From Roseobacter litoralis Och 149 (GTDB lineage: Bacteria > Pseudomonadota > Alphaproteobacteria > Rhodobacterales > Rhodobacteraceae): a stretch of DNA of 64,000 bases. The notes beneath the pieces are model-generated. The model did no database searches. It was not told the DNA's origin and worked only from the letters and a program-made list of their open reading frames with translations. The stretch covers positions 1,984,001 to 2,048,000 of the forward strand of contig NC_015730.1 in the NCBI RefSeq assembly GCF_000154785.2, written 5' to 3'. This document shows positions 7,017 to 16,363 of this stretch, one piece after another (within the stretch, counting starts at the first letter, position 1; each line of letters begins with the position of its first letter). The position numbers and the translations under genes are program-made.

Positions 7017-8630
7017 TTAGCCCTGAACGCCGCGCAAGGCCACCCCTGCCTGCGACAGCGCGTTCCAAATTCGCCCGTCACGGCCATAGACGTCGCGTCG
7101 GTATTGGATTTGCCCTTTCGAATTTGCCAATGCGGTCCGATAGATGATGTGCACCGGCACAGGTTTTTTCAGGTTAAGCTGCGTTTCCGTCCCGGATGCC
7201 AGCGTTTTCTTGAACAGGCCCTCGGGGTCATTGGATTGCTTTGCCAGCAGCGCATAGGCAAATTCAAACGGATCAGCCAGTCGGATGCATCCATGGCTAT
7301 AAGCTCGGGTCTCACGTCCAAAGAGGTTTTTTGCCGGTGTATCATGCAGATAGATGTTGTACTTGTTTGGGAACATGAACTTCACCAGCCCCAATGCATT
7401 GCTACGGCTTGGCGGTTGGCGCATCGCGTAGGGAAATGTGCGTGCGGTGTATTTCGTGAAATCGACGTTGGTGCGATCAATCTGCCGACCGCTTCTGTCG
7501 GTAATGATCAGATGGTTCACCGCATTCGGATTCTGTTGCAGCTCCGGCAGATATTCACCAATCGCAATCGAGCGCGGCACGAACCAGCTCGGATTGATGA
7601 CCATAAACTCCATAACGTCGGAAAACTCTGGTGACTGCCGTTTGGCGTCGCGCGCGCCAATCACGGACCGCGTGGTGAATGTCACTTTGCCATTATCTAT
7701 GATCTTTGCCGTAAAGTCGGTGAGGTTCACTTCGATATGACGTTTGCCACGGTCCTTGTTGACCCAACGTTCGCGTTCCATCGCGACAATCACAGATTGC
7801 AAACGTTTCTCAACAGAGGTGTTGATTTCAGCCAGCGTTCCCTGTCCGACGACGCCGTCCTGCGCAAGCCCGTGATCGGCCTGAAACCGCATCACGGCAT
7901 CTGTCATGGTACTGTCGTATGTGCCGGTTGCAGTGCGTTTGAGATACCCCATCCGAACCAAGCGATCCCGCAGAGCAACAACAGATGCGCCACTGTCGCC
8001 GGGCTCAAGTTTTTTCGCTTTGACCGTGGGACCCCATCCCCCCTTGGCAATCAGACCCTCGAGAACAAGTTTCTGTTTCCTCAATGCGTTGTATTCACCT
8101 GTTTGAGGCGGAAGTGCTTTGAAAAACCCTTTGGGTGACGACTTTGCAAAGTTGGTCAGGTAGGATTTGCGATCCCGGTAAGGCACTTGCCGTACGATGT
8201 TCTTGTCCACGCGGGACGGCACCAATGCACCCGTCTGGACATCACGGGCATACTGCAGGAAAGCACGGCTCATCGCGACCTCGACGAGACCGCGGTCTCG
8301 AGGGGTGCGCGCGTTTTTCATCTGCTGTTCCAGCGCGGTGAGGTTGTAGCGCTCGCTCGGAAGGCCGTGGCTATCCGCTGCGTTCAACGCATTCATCAAC
8401 GCCGCTCGGCGGTTGCGTTCGCGACCGCTTTTTCCGGTCCAGATCGCGCCGTAGCCCGTTTCTTTGTAAAAGGCTGAAATATCCTGATCTTGCGCGGCCG
8501 CCTCTGCGACCGCCTGTTTGAAGGCAACAGACTCCGCAGCTGCCGGACCTAGAATGAATAAAAGTGAACAAAATGAAACTATTATGGCAAATGCCACAGT
8601 CGGTAAACGGCTGCTCAGAGCAGAAATCAT
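7017..8630 (-). CDS. L,D-transpeptidase, YcbB/LdtD type
   Basis: A 537-residue periplasmic peptidoglycan cross-linking enzyme that would form 3-3 bonds. It has an N-terminal hydrophobic signal (AFAIIVSFCSLLFILGPAAA), a helical N-terminal domain, a PG_binding_1 domain (VVALRDRLVRMGYLK...FQADHGLAQDGVVG, about residues 205-270) and a C-terminal YkuD catalytic domain with the nucleophile cysteine in YSHGCIRL. ATG at 8630 is chosen over the one 7 codons upstream because GAGAGG lies at the right distance. First gene of a probable LDT-lpxD-acp-KAS unit, divergent from the DUF882 gene. Confidence 0.93.
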   Translation of the reverse strand: MISALSSRLPTVAFAIIVSFCSLLFILGPAAAESVAFKQAVAEAAAQDQDISAFYKETGYGAIWTGKSGRERNRRAALMNALNAADSHGLPSERYNLTALEQQMKNARTPRDRGLVEVAMSRAFLQYARDVQTGALVPSRVDKNIVRQVPYRDRKSYLTNFAKSSPKGFFKALPPQTGEYNALRKQKLVLEGLIAKGGWGPTVKAKKLEPGDSGASVVALRDRLVRMGYLKRTATGTYDSTMTDAVMRFQADHGLAQDGVVGQGTLAEINTSVEKRLQSVIVAMERERWVNKDRGKRHIEVNLTDFTAKIIDNGKVTFTTRSVIGARDAKRQSPEFSDVMEFMVINPSWFVPRSIAIGEYLPELQQNPNAVNHLIITDRSGRQIDRTNVDFTKYTARTFPYAMRQPPSRSNALGLVKFMFPNKYNIYLHDTPAKNLFGRETRAYSHGCIRLADPFEFAYALLAKQSNDPEGLFKKTLASGTETQLNLKKPVPVHIIYRTALANSKGQIQYRRDVYGRDGRIWNALSQAGVALRGVQG

Positions 8631-8943
8631 GAAGGGGCCTCTCAATAACAAAACGACGTGCGATTAATGGTTAACGATGCAACCGGCGATGCCGAGTGTC
8701 CATGAAAAATACCGCTCATATGCGCCGAAAACCAAAGATGATGCACAGACACATCGCTATTCAATTTTTTGGCAATAATCCGTCCATGCGCAAGAATTTG
8801 CCTAAAATTGTGCCTAAAAGCCCCTTTTGGCGTTCAGGACTTGGTTAATATTTCGCCGTATGACATAAATCGGGAGCATCTGGGGAAGAGATGAAACGCC
8901 TGTGTAACATCACGGGCCAGGCAGGAATAGCGACGGACAGGTT
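8631..8943. promoter_or_regulatory. Divergent intergenic region between L,D-transpeptidase and DUF882 genes
   Basis: 313 bases without a gene that I can support. It must hold promoters for both directions. On the plus strand TTGGTT (8841-8846) and CATAAA (8864-8869) are 17 bases apart and could drive the DUF882 gene; both boxes are weak. GTTAAC occurs at 8670 without a second half-site at CtrA spacing. No terminator or stable RNA-like structure stood out. Confidence 0.3.
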
Positions 8944-9513
8944 ATGACCATCGAAAATCCAACGGGTTTTTCCCGACGCGCCCTATTGGGCGCATTCGCA
9001 GCAACAATTGTGACTGCAGCTCCAACTTTCTCAAACGCCGCAGGTTTCTTGCGCGGGTCTGGGGACATACGCCGTATCCGCATGTATTCCGGGCGCACGG
9101 GTGAACGGATTGATATGATTTACTGGATCGAGGGTGATTATGTCCGCGAAGCAGTGAAAGAGGTCAATCACTTCATGCGGGATTGGCGCACAGATGGTGT
9201 GAAATCCATGGATCTGCGCACTATCGATATCATGTCTGCGGCACATAATCTAATGGACGCGAACGAGCCCTACATGCTGCTGTCGGGATATCGCAGCCCG
9301 CAGACGAACGCCATGTTGAGATCGCGCAGCAGAGGTGTCGCCAAAAACTCGCTTCACGTCAAAGGTCAAGCGGCGGATTTGCGCCTCTCAACCCGTAGCG
9401 TCAGCCAGATGGCCCGCGCCGCGGCGGCTTGCAACGGTGGCGGTGTCGGTAAATATAGCCGGTCCAATTTCGTCCATATGGATTGCGGTGTCGTACGCAC
9501 CTGGGGCCGCTAA
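8944..9513 (+). CDS. DUF882 (YcbK/M15-like) Tat-exported peptidoglycan-associated protein
   Basis: A 189-residue protein with a twin-arginine signal (FSRRALLGAFAATIVTAAPTFSNAA, cleavage near residue 34), so it is probably exported folded. The mature domain has the zinc-binding pattern of the M15 peptidase superfamily: HVKGQAADLR for His and Asp, and FVHMDCG for the last His. Such proteins are thought to trim or bind peptidoglycan peptides (MepK/YcbK relatives cut 3-3 cross-links). It is divergent from the L,D-transpeptidase that would make those cross-links, which supports a shared role. The zinc and Tat status are predictions. Confidence 0.87.
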   Translation: MTIENPTGFSRRALLGAFAATIVTAAPTFSNAAGFLRGSGDIRRIRMYSGRTGERIDMIYWIEGDYVREAVKEVNHFMRDWRTDGVKSMDLRTIDIMSAAHNLMDANEPYMLLSGYRSPQTNAMLRSRSRGVAKNSLHVKGQAADLRLSTRSVSQMARAAAACNGGGVGKYSRSNFVHMDCGVVRTWGR

Positions 9514-9554
9514 AACCGCCAAGCGTGCATCTGTGTCGGGTATAACCACGAGGG

Positions 9555-10178
9555 TCACGCCTGATCCGCATTGGTGACAACCGGTGCTGGCGTCCCCGGC
9601 AAATCGCAAATCTCCTCGACACCGGTAAAAAAGCAAACCTGTCCCGCATAACGCGGCCGCGTGAAGACGAAGTTATTGATCCGTTGACGATCGAGTCCGA
9701 TGTTGAAAACGGGTGCGAATTCGGACGTCGTTTCAACGATGATAATCTGATCACCCTGCGGCATGACCGGCAGCCTGTTTGTCCAGTCTGCAATATCCGT
9801 ACTACCCAAAGGGACCATGCCGCCCCGCGTGCGCGACCAGATGACCTGATATTCCGCGAGAGTTTGATCAAACCGGGCGACAGTGATGCGCATACCGGTT
9901 TGGCCGACCGCCCGCGTCAGAGTCTCGAATAGATTGTGGGTGCCATCCAGAAACCCAGCATCCAGCGGCGTGGCCTGACGTGAAATCAGATCGGAAATTG
10001 TATATGCCGCTTTTTGTTGCGAGGTGTATTGGCGGTATGTATCGAAGATGGTGAACATCGCCAGATACGCCCAGAACATGATGGGCAGAATGATGACCGC
10101 CTCGATCGCAACATTCCCCTGCTGGTCATCACAAAACCGACGCAGGCGCGCGGTCACTTTATGGCACGTACTCCTCAA
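9555..10178 (-). CDS. TadE/TadG-family pilus assembly protein
   Basis: A 207-residue membrane-anchored protein with the pseudopilin-like N-terminus of the TadE family: QQGNVAIEAVIILPIMFWAYLAMFTIFDTYRQY, a short charged leader, a conserved Glu and one transmembrane segment (about residues 25-47). Two cysteines (CFFTGVEEICDLP) lie near the C-terminus. Last gene of a three-gene unit with another TadE protein and a TadG-like protein; its ATG overlaps the stop of the preceding gene by four bases. Expected role is minor pilin or assembly factor of a Flp/Tad adhesive pilus; the rest of the tad locus is not in the window. Confidence 0.8.
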   Translation of the reverse strand: MRSTCHKVTARLRRFCDDQQGNVAIEAVIILPIMFWAYLAMFTIFDTYRQYTSQQKAAYTISDLISRQATPLDAGFLDGTHNLFETLTRAVGQTGMRITVARFDQTLAEYQVIWSRTRGGMVPLGSTDIADWTNRLPVMPQGDQIIIVETTSEFAPVFNIGLDRQRINNFVFTRPRYAGQVCFFTGVEEICDLPGTPAPVVTNADQA

Positions 10179-10720
10179 CTGCCTGGCTCCTGTACGAAGG
10201 CAGACATCGCTGTCATCACGGCGTCCCGGCCATTGTCTTTGGCAAACTGAAAGCCCAGCCCGGTTGTCGGAAAGATCGGGTTAAACCTGACACAGGCCCG
10301 TAAAATCATCAGATCATGTTCATTACCAGACTGATAGTTTGGCGCATCCTGGCTGGAAATCGGCAGGCTCAAATCGATGCAGTCAGCAATCGGATCCAGT
10401 TGGGCAAAAACGCGCGGGTCAATCCGCACCATCTCCAGCTTCAAACTGTTCTGGCAATCTGGGATAAAGCCCGCGTTTACGCATATCGTCTGTTTCAGAG
10501 CATCATGTGTTGGGATACTTGACGTATTCAGCCGGACTTCACGCACGGCAATATCCAATCCACGATCCAGCCACATTTGTCGCATCGAGTAGATGCCAAG
10601 TTCAATTGCGGTCATGAAGATCGTGAAGACCAAAGGCACCATGATGACAAATTCAACAGCGATCTGACCCCCTTCATCGCGCCGAAAGCGCCGCAGAAAT
10701 TCCCGCAAAGACTGTATCAT
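10175..10720 (-). CDS. TadE-family protein
   Basis: A 181-residue TadE-like pseudopilin. After a short basic leader comes EGGQIAVEFVIMVPLVFTIFMTAIELGIYSMRQ, the TadE signature with Glu at position +5 relative to the likely cleavage after Gly. The outer part contains four cysteines. The start overlaps the TadG-like stop (ATGA) and the stop overlaps the next TadE start, so the three genes are translationally coupled. Confidence 0.83.
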   Translation of the reverse strand: MIQSLREFLRRFRRDEGGQIAVEFVIMVPLVFTIFMTAIELGIYSMRQMWLDRGLDIAVREVRLNTSSIPTHDALKQTICVNAGFIPDCQNSLKLEMVRIDPRVFAQLDPIADCIDLSLPISSQDAPNYQSGNEHDLMILRACVRFNPIFPTTGLGFQFAKDNGRDAVMTAMSAFVQEPGS

Positions 10721-12183
10721 TGTGTCAGCCTCAACTCATTGATCTGGCGCGCAATTGACTTGAAGGCGGTTTTGATCTGCACCCCTTCAACCTTGTAAAA
10801 GAAAGCTGGCGACGTGGCACAGGTGCGCATCTGGGTTACCGCGTCTGCAGGGGCCTCGAAGGCAATAGTATAAACTGTTATCCCTTCTGCTTTTGCTTTG
10901 TTGCAGACGGAGTAGAAGTTTGTGACGTTGGTGCTTTGTGTTGAATAGGTATCGCGGTCGCCTGTGCGCTGGTTCAATGCGATTTCGTCATTTTTGGGGT
11001 CATTTTTATCTTCCGGTCTGAACTGATCGGTAATCTGACCATCCGTCATCAGGACGATAAATTTGCGCGTGTCTGTCGTCCCAAAATCGGCCGGGCGGTT
11101 CTTGAACCCATCCGGCACCAGACCCGCCGCGTTGAGCGCCAGAAACGTATTGCGCGAACTTGGGTTTAACAAAGCCACCCCATATTTCATGCCATATTGT
11201 GTCCCGGTGCCGTCATGCAGGCGCATATCGTCAATGAAATCCTGCAACCGCCCCGCGTCGTTTTGCGCGTAACGGATGGAGGAATTGTTCTGTGGACACC
11301 AACCCCAATCCATTGTGGGGGCATCAATTGGCCAATTCATGAAATAGGGTGTCTGATCATAGCCCCCGCTGGGCAGATCGATGTTGTCAAAATCGCTGTT
11401 GGTCAGGTCAAGACAGGACGACATTGTGTTGTAAGGCACGTCAATTGAATTGCCCTCGTCGTCAACGATGGTCTGTCCATAAAGAATTTCATCCCCGTTG
11501 GAGTCTTCAATGAATGTCGCAAAGGGCAGCCCTCCGGCACGTTCAAAGACAATCCGCCCCGGATTTGTCTGGCCTGCGTAAGGCACGATGTTCAAGGAGG
11601 TGGTTTTGGCGGCATTGCCCTCAAGGACTGCCCCAATAAAGTCTTTTGCAGCCGTGCGGAGGTTTCCAATTTTGCCATTGTTGCGCATGGAGCCGGAAAT
11701 ATCCAAAACTAGCGAAATCTCAATTTTTTCAATGGTTTCTTCCGCTGTGCCAGACACGTAGACCGGTAAAGTGCGCACGCCCGTCATTGCCATGTAAATG
11801 GATGGTGTGCGCGTGCGGGCCTCTGCCTGCACAATCCGGAAATTCGTTGTGGGAAGGTCGGACCCCGGCGTAATCCGAACATCATTGAGGAATTCAGTCA
11901 TACCCGCTTTTGCAAAGTAATCGTCAACCACTTCGTCCGCTGGCAAGGGTTGGTCCAAATCCGACGCGGCCAGAATTGCCCGGTCCAAAGTGTTTTGCAC
12001 CCGCGTGCGCATCATCTCATTCTGCATCAGATCGACAGCAATACCGCAGACCAAAAGCATCATCAGCACCATGATCGTGGCGAAAATCGTCATCGCGCCA
12101 TCTTCTTCGCGCTTGAAACCCATCAGCCGTCTGCAAAGGCTACGGCACCTGAATGCCCCGCGATACTTTGGAGGATTTTCCAT
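10717..12183 (-). CDS. tadG: TadG-like protein with pseudopilin N-terminus and von Willebrand factor A domain
   Basis: About 488 residues. Near the N-terminus EEDGAMTIFATIMVLMMLLVCGIAVDLMQNE is the TadE/TadG hydrophobic signature; from about residue 150 a vWA domain follows with a perfect metal-ion-dependent adhesion site start, SLVLDISGSMRNNGK, and a later VLMTDGQ. Such proteins are secreted or tip-located parts of Tad pili. The start is uncertain: ATG at 12183 has GAG close by, an ATG at 12240 extends it by 19 residues, and neither has a strong ribosome site. First gene of the three-gene TadE/G unit. Confidence 0.85.
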   Translation of the reverse strand: MENPPKYRGAFRCRSLCRRLMGFKREEDGAMTIFATIMVLMMLLVCGIAVDLMQNEMMRTRVQNTLDRAILAASDLDQPLPADEVVDDYFAKAGMTEFLNDVRITPGSDLPTTNFRIVQAEARTRTPSIYMAMTGVRTLPVYVSGTAEETIEKIEISLVLDISGSMRNNGKIGNLRTAAKDFIGAVLEGNAAKTTSLNIVPYAGQTNPGRIVFERAGGLPFATFIEDSNGDEILYGQTIVDDEGNSIDVPYNTMSSCLDLTNSDFDNIDLPSGGYDQTPYFMNWPIDAPTMDWGWCPQNNSSIRYAQNDAGRLQDFIDDMRLHDGTGTQYGMKYGVALLNPSSRNTFLALNAAGLVPDGFKNRPADFGTTDTRKFIVLMTDGQITDQFRPEDKNDPKNDEIALNQRTGDRDTYSTQSTNVTNFYSVCNKAKAEGITVYTIAFEAPADAVTQMRTCATSPAFFYKVEGVQIKTAFKSIARQINELRLTQ

Positions 12184-12533
12184 GTTACTCAACCAGCCTA
12201 AATCTAGCGACTGCAAATGATTCGCCTTTTCGACAGCCATGAGTGCCAGAGGAATGTGGCAAAAAGGGGAAATTGAGCGCTGCGCAGTGTCAACAGGTTG
12301 AATTGCTGCGGCACATTCAGCGCATTACTTTGTTTTCATTTCAAAAATTCTGGAAAGAAACGCGGTCCTAATGTGCAGTGCAATGGCAGAATTCGCGTGC
12401 TGGATGCGTGTTTCCAGAATTTCAGCACCATTTCGTCAATTCAATCTGAGCGATACGGCACTGCGGTAGCATGTAAAAAAGGGCTCGCAGATTGCGAACC
12501 CTTTTCAGTTTTCTCATAGATAAGAGCTGAACT
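12184..12533. other. Intergenic region between tadG-like gene and rpsI
   Basis: 350 bases with no gene that I can support. It holds the terminator of rplM-rpsI at its right end and must contain the promoter of the tad-like unit, but no clear box pair was found on the minus strand. Short open frames here lack ribosome sites. Confidence 0.4.
12475..12505 (-). terminator. Intrinsic terminator of the rplM-rpsI operon
   Basis: Read on the minus strand: GGGTTCGCA, loop ATC, TGCGAGCCC, then six T. Nine pairs including one G:U. It lies about 30 bases after the rpsI stop. Confidence 0.85.
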
Positions 12534-13025
12534 TTAGCGCTTGGAGAACTGGAAGCTCTTACGCGCTTTGGCTTTACCGTATTTCTTGCGCTCGACCACG
12601 CGGCTGTCACGCGTCAGGAAGCCTGCCGCTTTCAGCGCACCGCGCAAGGACGGATCATAAAGCTGTAGCGCTTTGGAAACGCCATGTTTGACGGCACCCG
12701 CCTGCCCGGAAAGGCCACCGCCCTTTACGGTTGCAACCACGTCAAACTGACCTTCCGTTCCGGAGATCGAAAACGGCTGTGCCAAGATCATTTGTAACAC
12801 GGGGCGTGCGAAATACTCGTTTTGCGCTTTGCCGTTGACGGTCACCTTGCCTGAACCGGGTTTGATCCAAACACGGGCCACTGCGTCTTTCCGTTTGCCC
12901 GTCGCATAGGACCGGCCCAGATCGTCACGCACAGGTTCGCGAACCACTGCTTCCACTTCGGGTGCCGCAGCTTCGATGCCGGCGACTGCACCCAGTTCTT
13001 CGAGTGTATTGATTTCTTCAGCCAT
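12534..13025 (-). CDS. rpsI: 30S ribosomal protein S9
   Basis: A 163-residue S9. The conserved body starts at [28 protein letters not shown] and ends in the invariant basic tail FQFSKR that contacts P-site tRNA. The roughly 35-residue acidic N-terminal extension is typical of alphaproteobacterial S9. ATG at 13025 (MAEEI) is chosen: GGAG lies nine bases upstream, while an ATG two codons earlier overlaps the rplM stop and is only three bases from GGAG. Co-transcribed with rplM. Confidence 0.97.
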   Translation of the reverse strand: MAEEINTLEELGAVAGIEAAAPEVEAVVREPVRDDLGRSYATGKRKDAVARVWIKPGSGKVTVNGKAQNEYFARPVLQMILAQPFSISGTEGQFDVVATVKGGGLSGQAGAVKHGVSKALQLYDPSLRGALKAAGFLTRDSRVVERKKYGKAKARKSFQFSKR

Positions 13026-13027
13026 GA

Positions 13028-13489
13028 TCATGCGCTCCGGGTGTTTTTACTGTTCATGGATTTCACATCCAGAACCTCAGGGCTTTGCGCCTCGTGGGGG
13101 TGATCGCCACCTGCATAAACACGCAGGTTGGTCATGATCTGGCGGGACAGGCGGTTACCTGGCAGCATACGCTTGACCGCGAGTGTCACGATCCGTTCAG
13201 GGTGTTTGCCCTCAAGGATCTGCGCCTTGGTCCGTGATTTGATGCCGCCCGGGTGACCCGTGTGCCAGTAATGGCTTTCATCACGCTTCTTGCCGGTCAA
13301 CTGAATCTTGTCCGCATTGATGATGACAACGTTGTCACCACAATCCATATGCGGTGTGAAGGACGGCTTATGCTTGCCGCGAAGCCGCGTGGCAACAATC
13401 GATGCAAGACGGCCCAGAACAACGCCTTCGGCGTCAATCAGGATCCATTTCTTGTCGATATCTGCGGGTGTTGCAGAAAAGGTTTTCAT
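13028..13489 (-). CDS. rplM: 50S ribosomal protein L13
   Basis: A 153-residue L13, beginning [30 protein letters not shown] and containing [22 protein letters not shown] and the [15 protein letters not shown] signature. ATG at 13489 is preferred over longer starts because homology begins there and a GGGGA ribosome site precedes it. First gene of rplM-rpsI, the usual pair. Confidence 0.97.
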   Translation of the reverse strand: MKTFSATPADIDKKWILIDAEGVVLGRLASIVATRLRGKHKPSFTPHMDCGDNVVIINADKIQLTGKKRDESHYWHTGHPGGIKSRTKAQILEGKHPERIVTLAVKRMLPGNRLSRQIMTNLRVYAGGDHPHEAQSPEVLDVKSMNSKNTRSA

Positions 13490-13784
13490 GGACGGTTCCC
13501 CGTTAAAGTGTGACATCTCGCCCTTTTGGGGCCAGATCGAATTAGATTTGGCGGTTATAAATGAGGATGCTGTCACGTCAAGAGCGTTAACGCTGGTAAT
13601 AGTGTTGGAAAACAGTCACTTAAAAATACGGTAACATTTTACCCCACTTTTACGCCTATTCCGCGTTCCCATCGGCCCGCACCTGAGATGACCAGACAAG
13701 ATCATTGCTTGGCATGATATGCGCCCTGCCCGACCATTCAGTTTTGAACGAAGAAACAGCATTGGTCTCGCGTGCAGCCCGCCT

Positions 13785-14210
13785 TCACCCTTGTCGTGGC
13801 GGGATGGAATAGGTCAGGCTTGCACGCGCCACAGGTTTTGCCTGCCCCTCGGAAAACAGCAAAACATCCGTAATGGCCAGCTGGCGACCGAGTTTCAAAA
13901 GCCGTGCATGCGCAATGAGATCAACGCCTGCCACCGGTTTGCGCATGAAATCAATGGCGCAATTCGTTGTGACGGTCAAAGCCTCAGGGCCGATGTGCGC
14001 AAGCGTCATGTAATAGGCGGCCATATCGGCCAAGGCAAACATGGACGGGCCCGACACCGTGCCCCCCGGTCGAAGGTGCTTGTCAGTCACATTCAATCTG
14101 ACACGCAGGCTATCCTCGGTCAGATCTTCTACGGTGAAATCACCTTTGACCTGTTCAAAAACCTGCTCCACGAAATCGCTGAGCGTCGTGATGTCCATTT
14201 TCAATGTCAT
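13785..14210 (-). CDS. PaaI-family hotdog-fold acyl-CoA thioesterase
   Basis: A 141-residue single hotdog domain. The motif LRPGGTVSGPSMFALADMAAYY corresponds to the central helix with the catalytic aspartate of PaaI-type thioesterases, and the second half has the sheet-forming FMRKPVAGVDLIAHARLLKLGRQ. ATG at 14210 has GGAGG nine bases upstream. It is divergent from trmFO with about 150 bases between. The substrate cannot be inferred. Confidence 0.83.
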   Translation of the reverse strand: MTLKMDITTLSDFVEQVFEQVKGDFTVEDLTEDSLRVRLNVTDKHLRPGGTVSGPSMFALADMAAYYMTLAHIGPEALTVTTNCAIDFMRKPVAGVDLIAHARLLKLGRQLAITDVLLFSEGQAKPVARASLTYSIPPRQG

Positions 14211-14357
14211 GCGTCTGGCCTCCCCGCTCTCTTCATTGATTGATTTCGGCGAGGGCGCAAGATCACAGATCATCGGAAACCACAAATTTGCGCGCGAAAC
14301 GCAGAGCATTGCAGGCTTTAGGTTGCGCGGGATGGGTACGTCGCTTACATCCGCCCT

Positions 14358-15710
14358 ATGACAGAGACATTACATATCGTCGGGGGCGGCATGGCCGGGT
14401 CCGAAGCCGCATGGCAGGCTGCTGAAATGGGCGTGGACGTGGTGCTGCACGAGATGCGGCCAAAGGTGGGCACTTTTGCGCATCAAACCGGGTTGCTGGG
14501 CGAGATGGTATGCTCCAACTCTTTCCGCTCAGACGATGATGAGCAAAACGCGGTGGGCCTGCTGCATTGGGAAATGCGGGCGGCGGGTGGTCTTATCATG
14601 AACATGGCAGACAAACACCGGCTGCCTGCGGGCGGCGCGCTCGCGGTTGATCGTGATCACTTTGCGCAATCGGTGACGGACACGCTGAACGCCCACCCGC
14701 GGATCACCATTGACTATGGCGAAATCTCTGAGCTGCCAGCAACGGGGCACTGGATTTTCGCAACAGGGCCTTTGACGTCCTCAAAGTTGAGTGCGGCAAT
14801 CGCGGCTGAAACGGGCGGCGCGGCGTTGGCTTTTTTCGATGCGATCGCGCCGATTGTCTATTTTGACACCATCGACATGAGCCGCGCCTGGATGCAGTCG
14901 CGCTATGATAAGGGCGAGACGGAAGCAGAGCGTACCGCTTACCTGAACTGCCCCATGGACAAAGAACAATATGAGGCGTTCATCGACGCTCTTCTGGCCG
15001 CCGACAAAACCGAATTCAAAGAGGGCGAGACGGCAGATTACTTCGATGGCTGCCTGCCAATCGAAGTCATGGCCGAACGCGGGCGCGAGACCTTGCGTTT
15101 TGGGCCAATGAAGCCGGTCGGTCTGACGAACCCACACCAGCCGGACGTAAAGCCATATGCTGTGGTTCAACTGCGGCGCGATAATAAACTGGGTACGCTC
15201 TATAACATCGTTGGATTCCAAACCAAGATGAAATACGGTGCGCAGGCCTCTGTTTTTAAATCGATTCCGGGACTTAAAAATGCAAGTTTTGCCCGTCTTG
15301 GCGGGATTCACCGCAACACTTTTTTGAATGCGCCGACCTTGCTGGACGCACAGATGCGGCTGCGCTCACGGCCCAATATCCGTTTTGCAGGACAGATCAC
15401 AGGCGTCGAAGGATATGTTGAATCCGCATCAATGGGATTGCTCGCGGGGCGTTTGGCGGCGGCAGAGATACTGGGCATTGCCCTATCGACCCCGGCCGAC
15501 ACGACTGCGACGGGCGCATTGATCACCCATATTTCCGGCGGAGCCGAGGCCAAGACCTTTCAGCCGATGAATGTGAACTTTGGGCTGTTCCCACCTGTCG
15601 AAGGCCTGAAAAGCGGGCGTCGGGGGCGCAAGGACCGCTATAAAGCCTACACGGATCGGGCAAAAACAGACTGGCAGAGCTGGCTCGACGCCGTGAAAGA
15701 ACCTGCGTGA
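14358..15710 (+). CDS. trmFO: Methylenetetrahydrofolate-tRNA-(uracil-5-)-methyltransferase
   Basis: Folate- and FAD-dependent enzyme that makes 5-methyluridine-54 in tRNA. 450 residues, the normal length. The FAD-binding [15 protein letters not shown] motif is at residue 8; the conserved [14 protein letters not shown] and the catalytic-cysteine region [14 protein letters not shown] follow, and the C-terminal [12 protein letters not shown] is the family end. It is followed after 38 bp by a methyltransferase and gluQ, so three tRNA- or methyl-related genes may be co-transcribed. Confidence 0.97.
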   Translation: MTETLHIVGGGMAGSEAAWQAAEMGVDVVLHEMRPKVGTFAHQTGLLGEMVCSNSFRSDDDEQNAVGLLHWEMRAAGGLIMNMADKHRLPAGGALAVDRDHFAQSVTDTLNAHPRITIDYGEISELPATGHWIFATGPLTSSKLSAAIAAETGGAALAFFDAIAPIVYFDTIDMSRAWMQSRYDKGETEAERTAYLNCPMDKEQYEAFIDALLAADKTEFKEGETADYFDGCLPIEVMAERGRETLRFGPMKPVGLTNPHQPDVKPYAVVQLRRDNKLGTLYNIVGFQTKMKYGAQASVFKSIPGLKNASFARLGGIHRNTFLNAPTLLDAQMRLRSRPNIRFAGQITGVEGYVESASMGLLAGRLAAAEILGIALSTPADTTATGALITHISGGAEAKTFQPMNVNFGLFPPVEGLKSGRRGRKDRYKAYTDRAKTDWQSWLDAVKEPA

Positions 15711-15748
15711 GGCTGGACGATTGGTGCAAAGCGTTCTAGTTTTGTGAC

Positions 15749-16363
15749 ATGACGAACGGATTTCTGACGAAGGCCTACGCTGCGCGCGACACGAGTGATA
15801 CACGCGCACTTTATGACGACTGGTCCGCCAGTTATGAGGCGGAAGTGTCGCAAAATGGCTATGCGACACCGGGCCGATGCGCAGAGGCGCTGGCGCGGTT
15901 CGCATCCGATATGACAGCGCCCATTCTTGACTTTGGTTGTGGCACGGGTCTTTCCGGTCTTGCGCTTAAACTGGCTGGGTTCCGGGTGATTGACGGCGTT
16001 GATATCTCGCCGGAGATGCTGGCGCAGGCCAAGGCAAAGAACCTCTACCGGTCGCTGAGCGTCATTGAACCCGGTGCTGCGTTGCCCGGTCGTCCCGGCA
16101 CCTATTCTGCGATATGCGCAATCGGTGTGATTGGTGCGGGTGCTGCCCCGATATCGGTGTTTCATACCCTGATGACGCAACTCGCCGCCGGGGGGCTATG
16201 TGTCTTGTCCCTGAATGATCATGCACTTGCTGATCCTAAGAACGAAACGGCGCTATCGGAATGGTTGGATTGCGGCGCGGCACGGCTCTTATTCAAGAAC
16301 CATGGGCCCCATCTACCCGGAATCGACTTGAAGGCCAACGTTTATATTATTGAAAAGACGTGA
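15749..16363 (+). CDS. Class I SAM-dependent methyltransferase
   Basis: A 204-residue Rossmann-fold methyltransferase. Motif I is ILDFGCGTGLSGLAL (about residue 62), followed by the acidic end of strand 2 in IDGVDISPEMLAQAK. The remainder is typical of small-molecule methyltransferases (Methyltransf_11/25). Its last codon overlaps the GTG start of gluQ. Substrate unknown; position between trmFO and gluQ would fit a tRNA-related role but is only context. Confidence 0.83.
   Translation: MTNGFLTKAYAARDTSDTRALYDDWSASYEAEVSQNGYATPGRCAEALARFASDMTAPILDFGCGTGLSGLALKLAGFRVIDGVDISPEMLAQAKAKNLYRSLSVIEPGAALPGRPGTYSAICAIGVIGAGAAPISVFHTLMTQLAAGGLCVLSLNDHALADPKNETALSEWLDCGAARLLFKNHGPHLPGIDLKANVYIIEKT

Noticed and set aside
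8659..8680. CtrA box near the L,D-transpeptidase start (TTAATGGTTAAC)
   Set aside because: The two TTAA half-sites are only three bases apart instead of seven.
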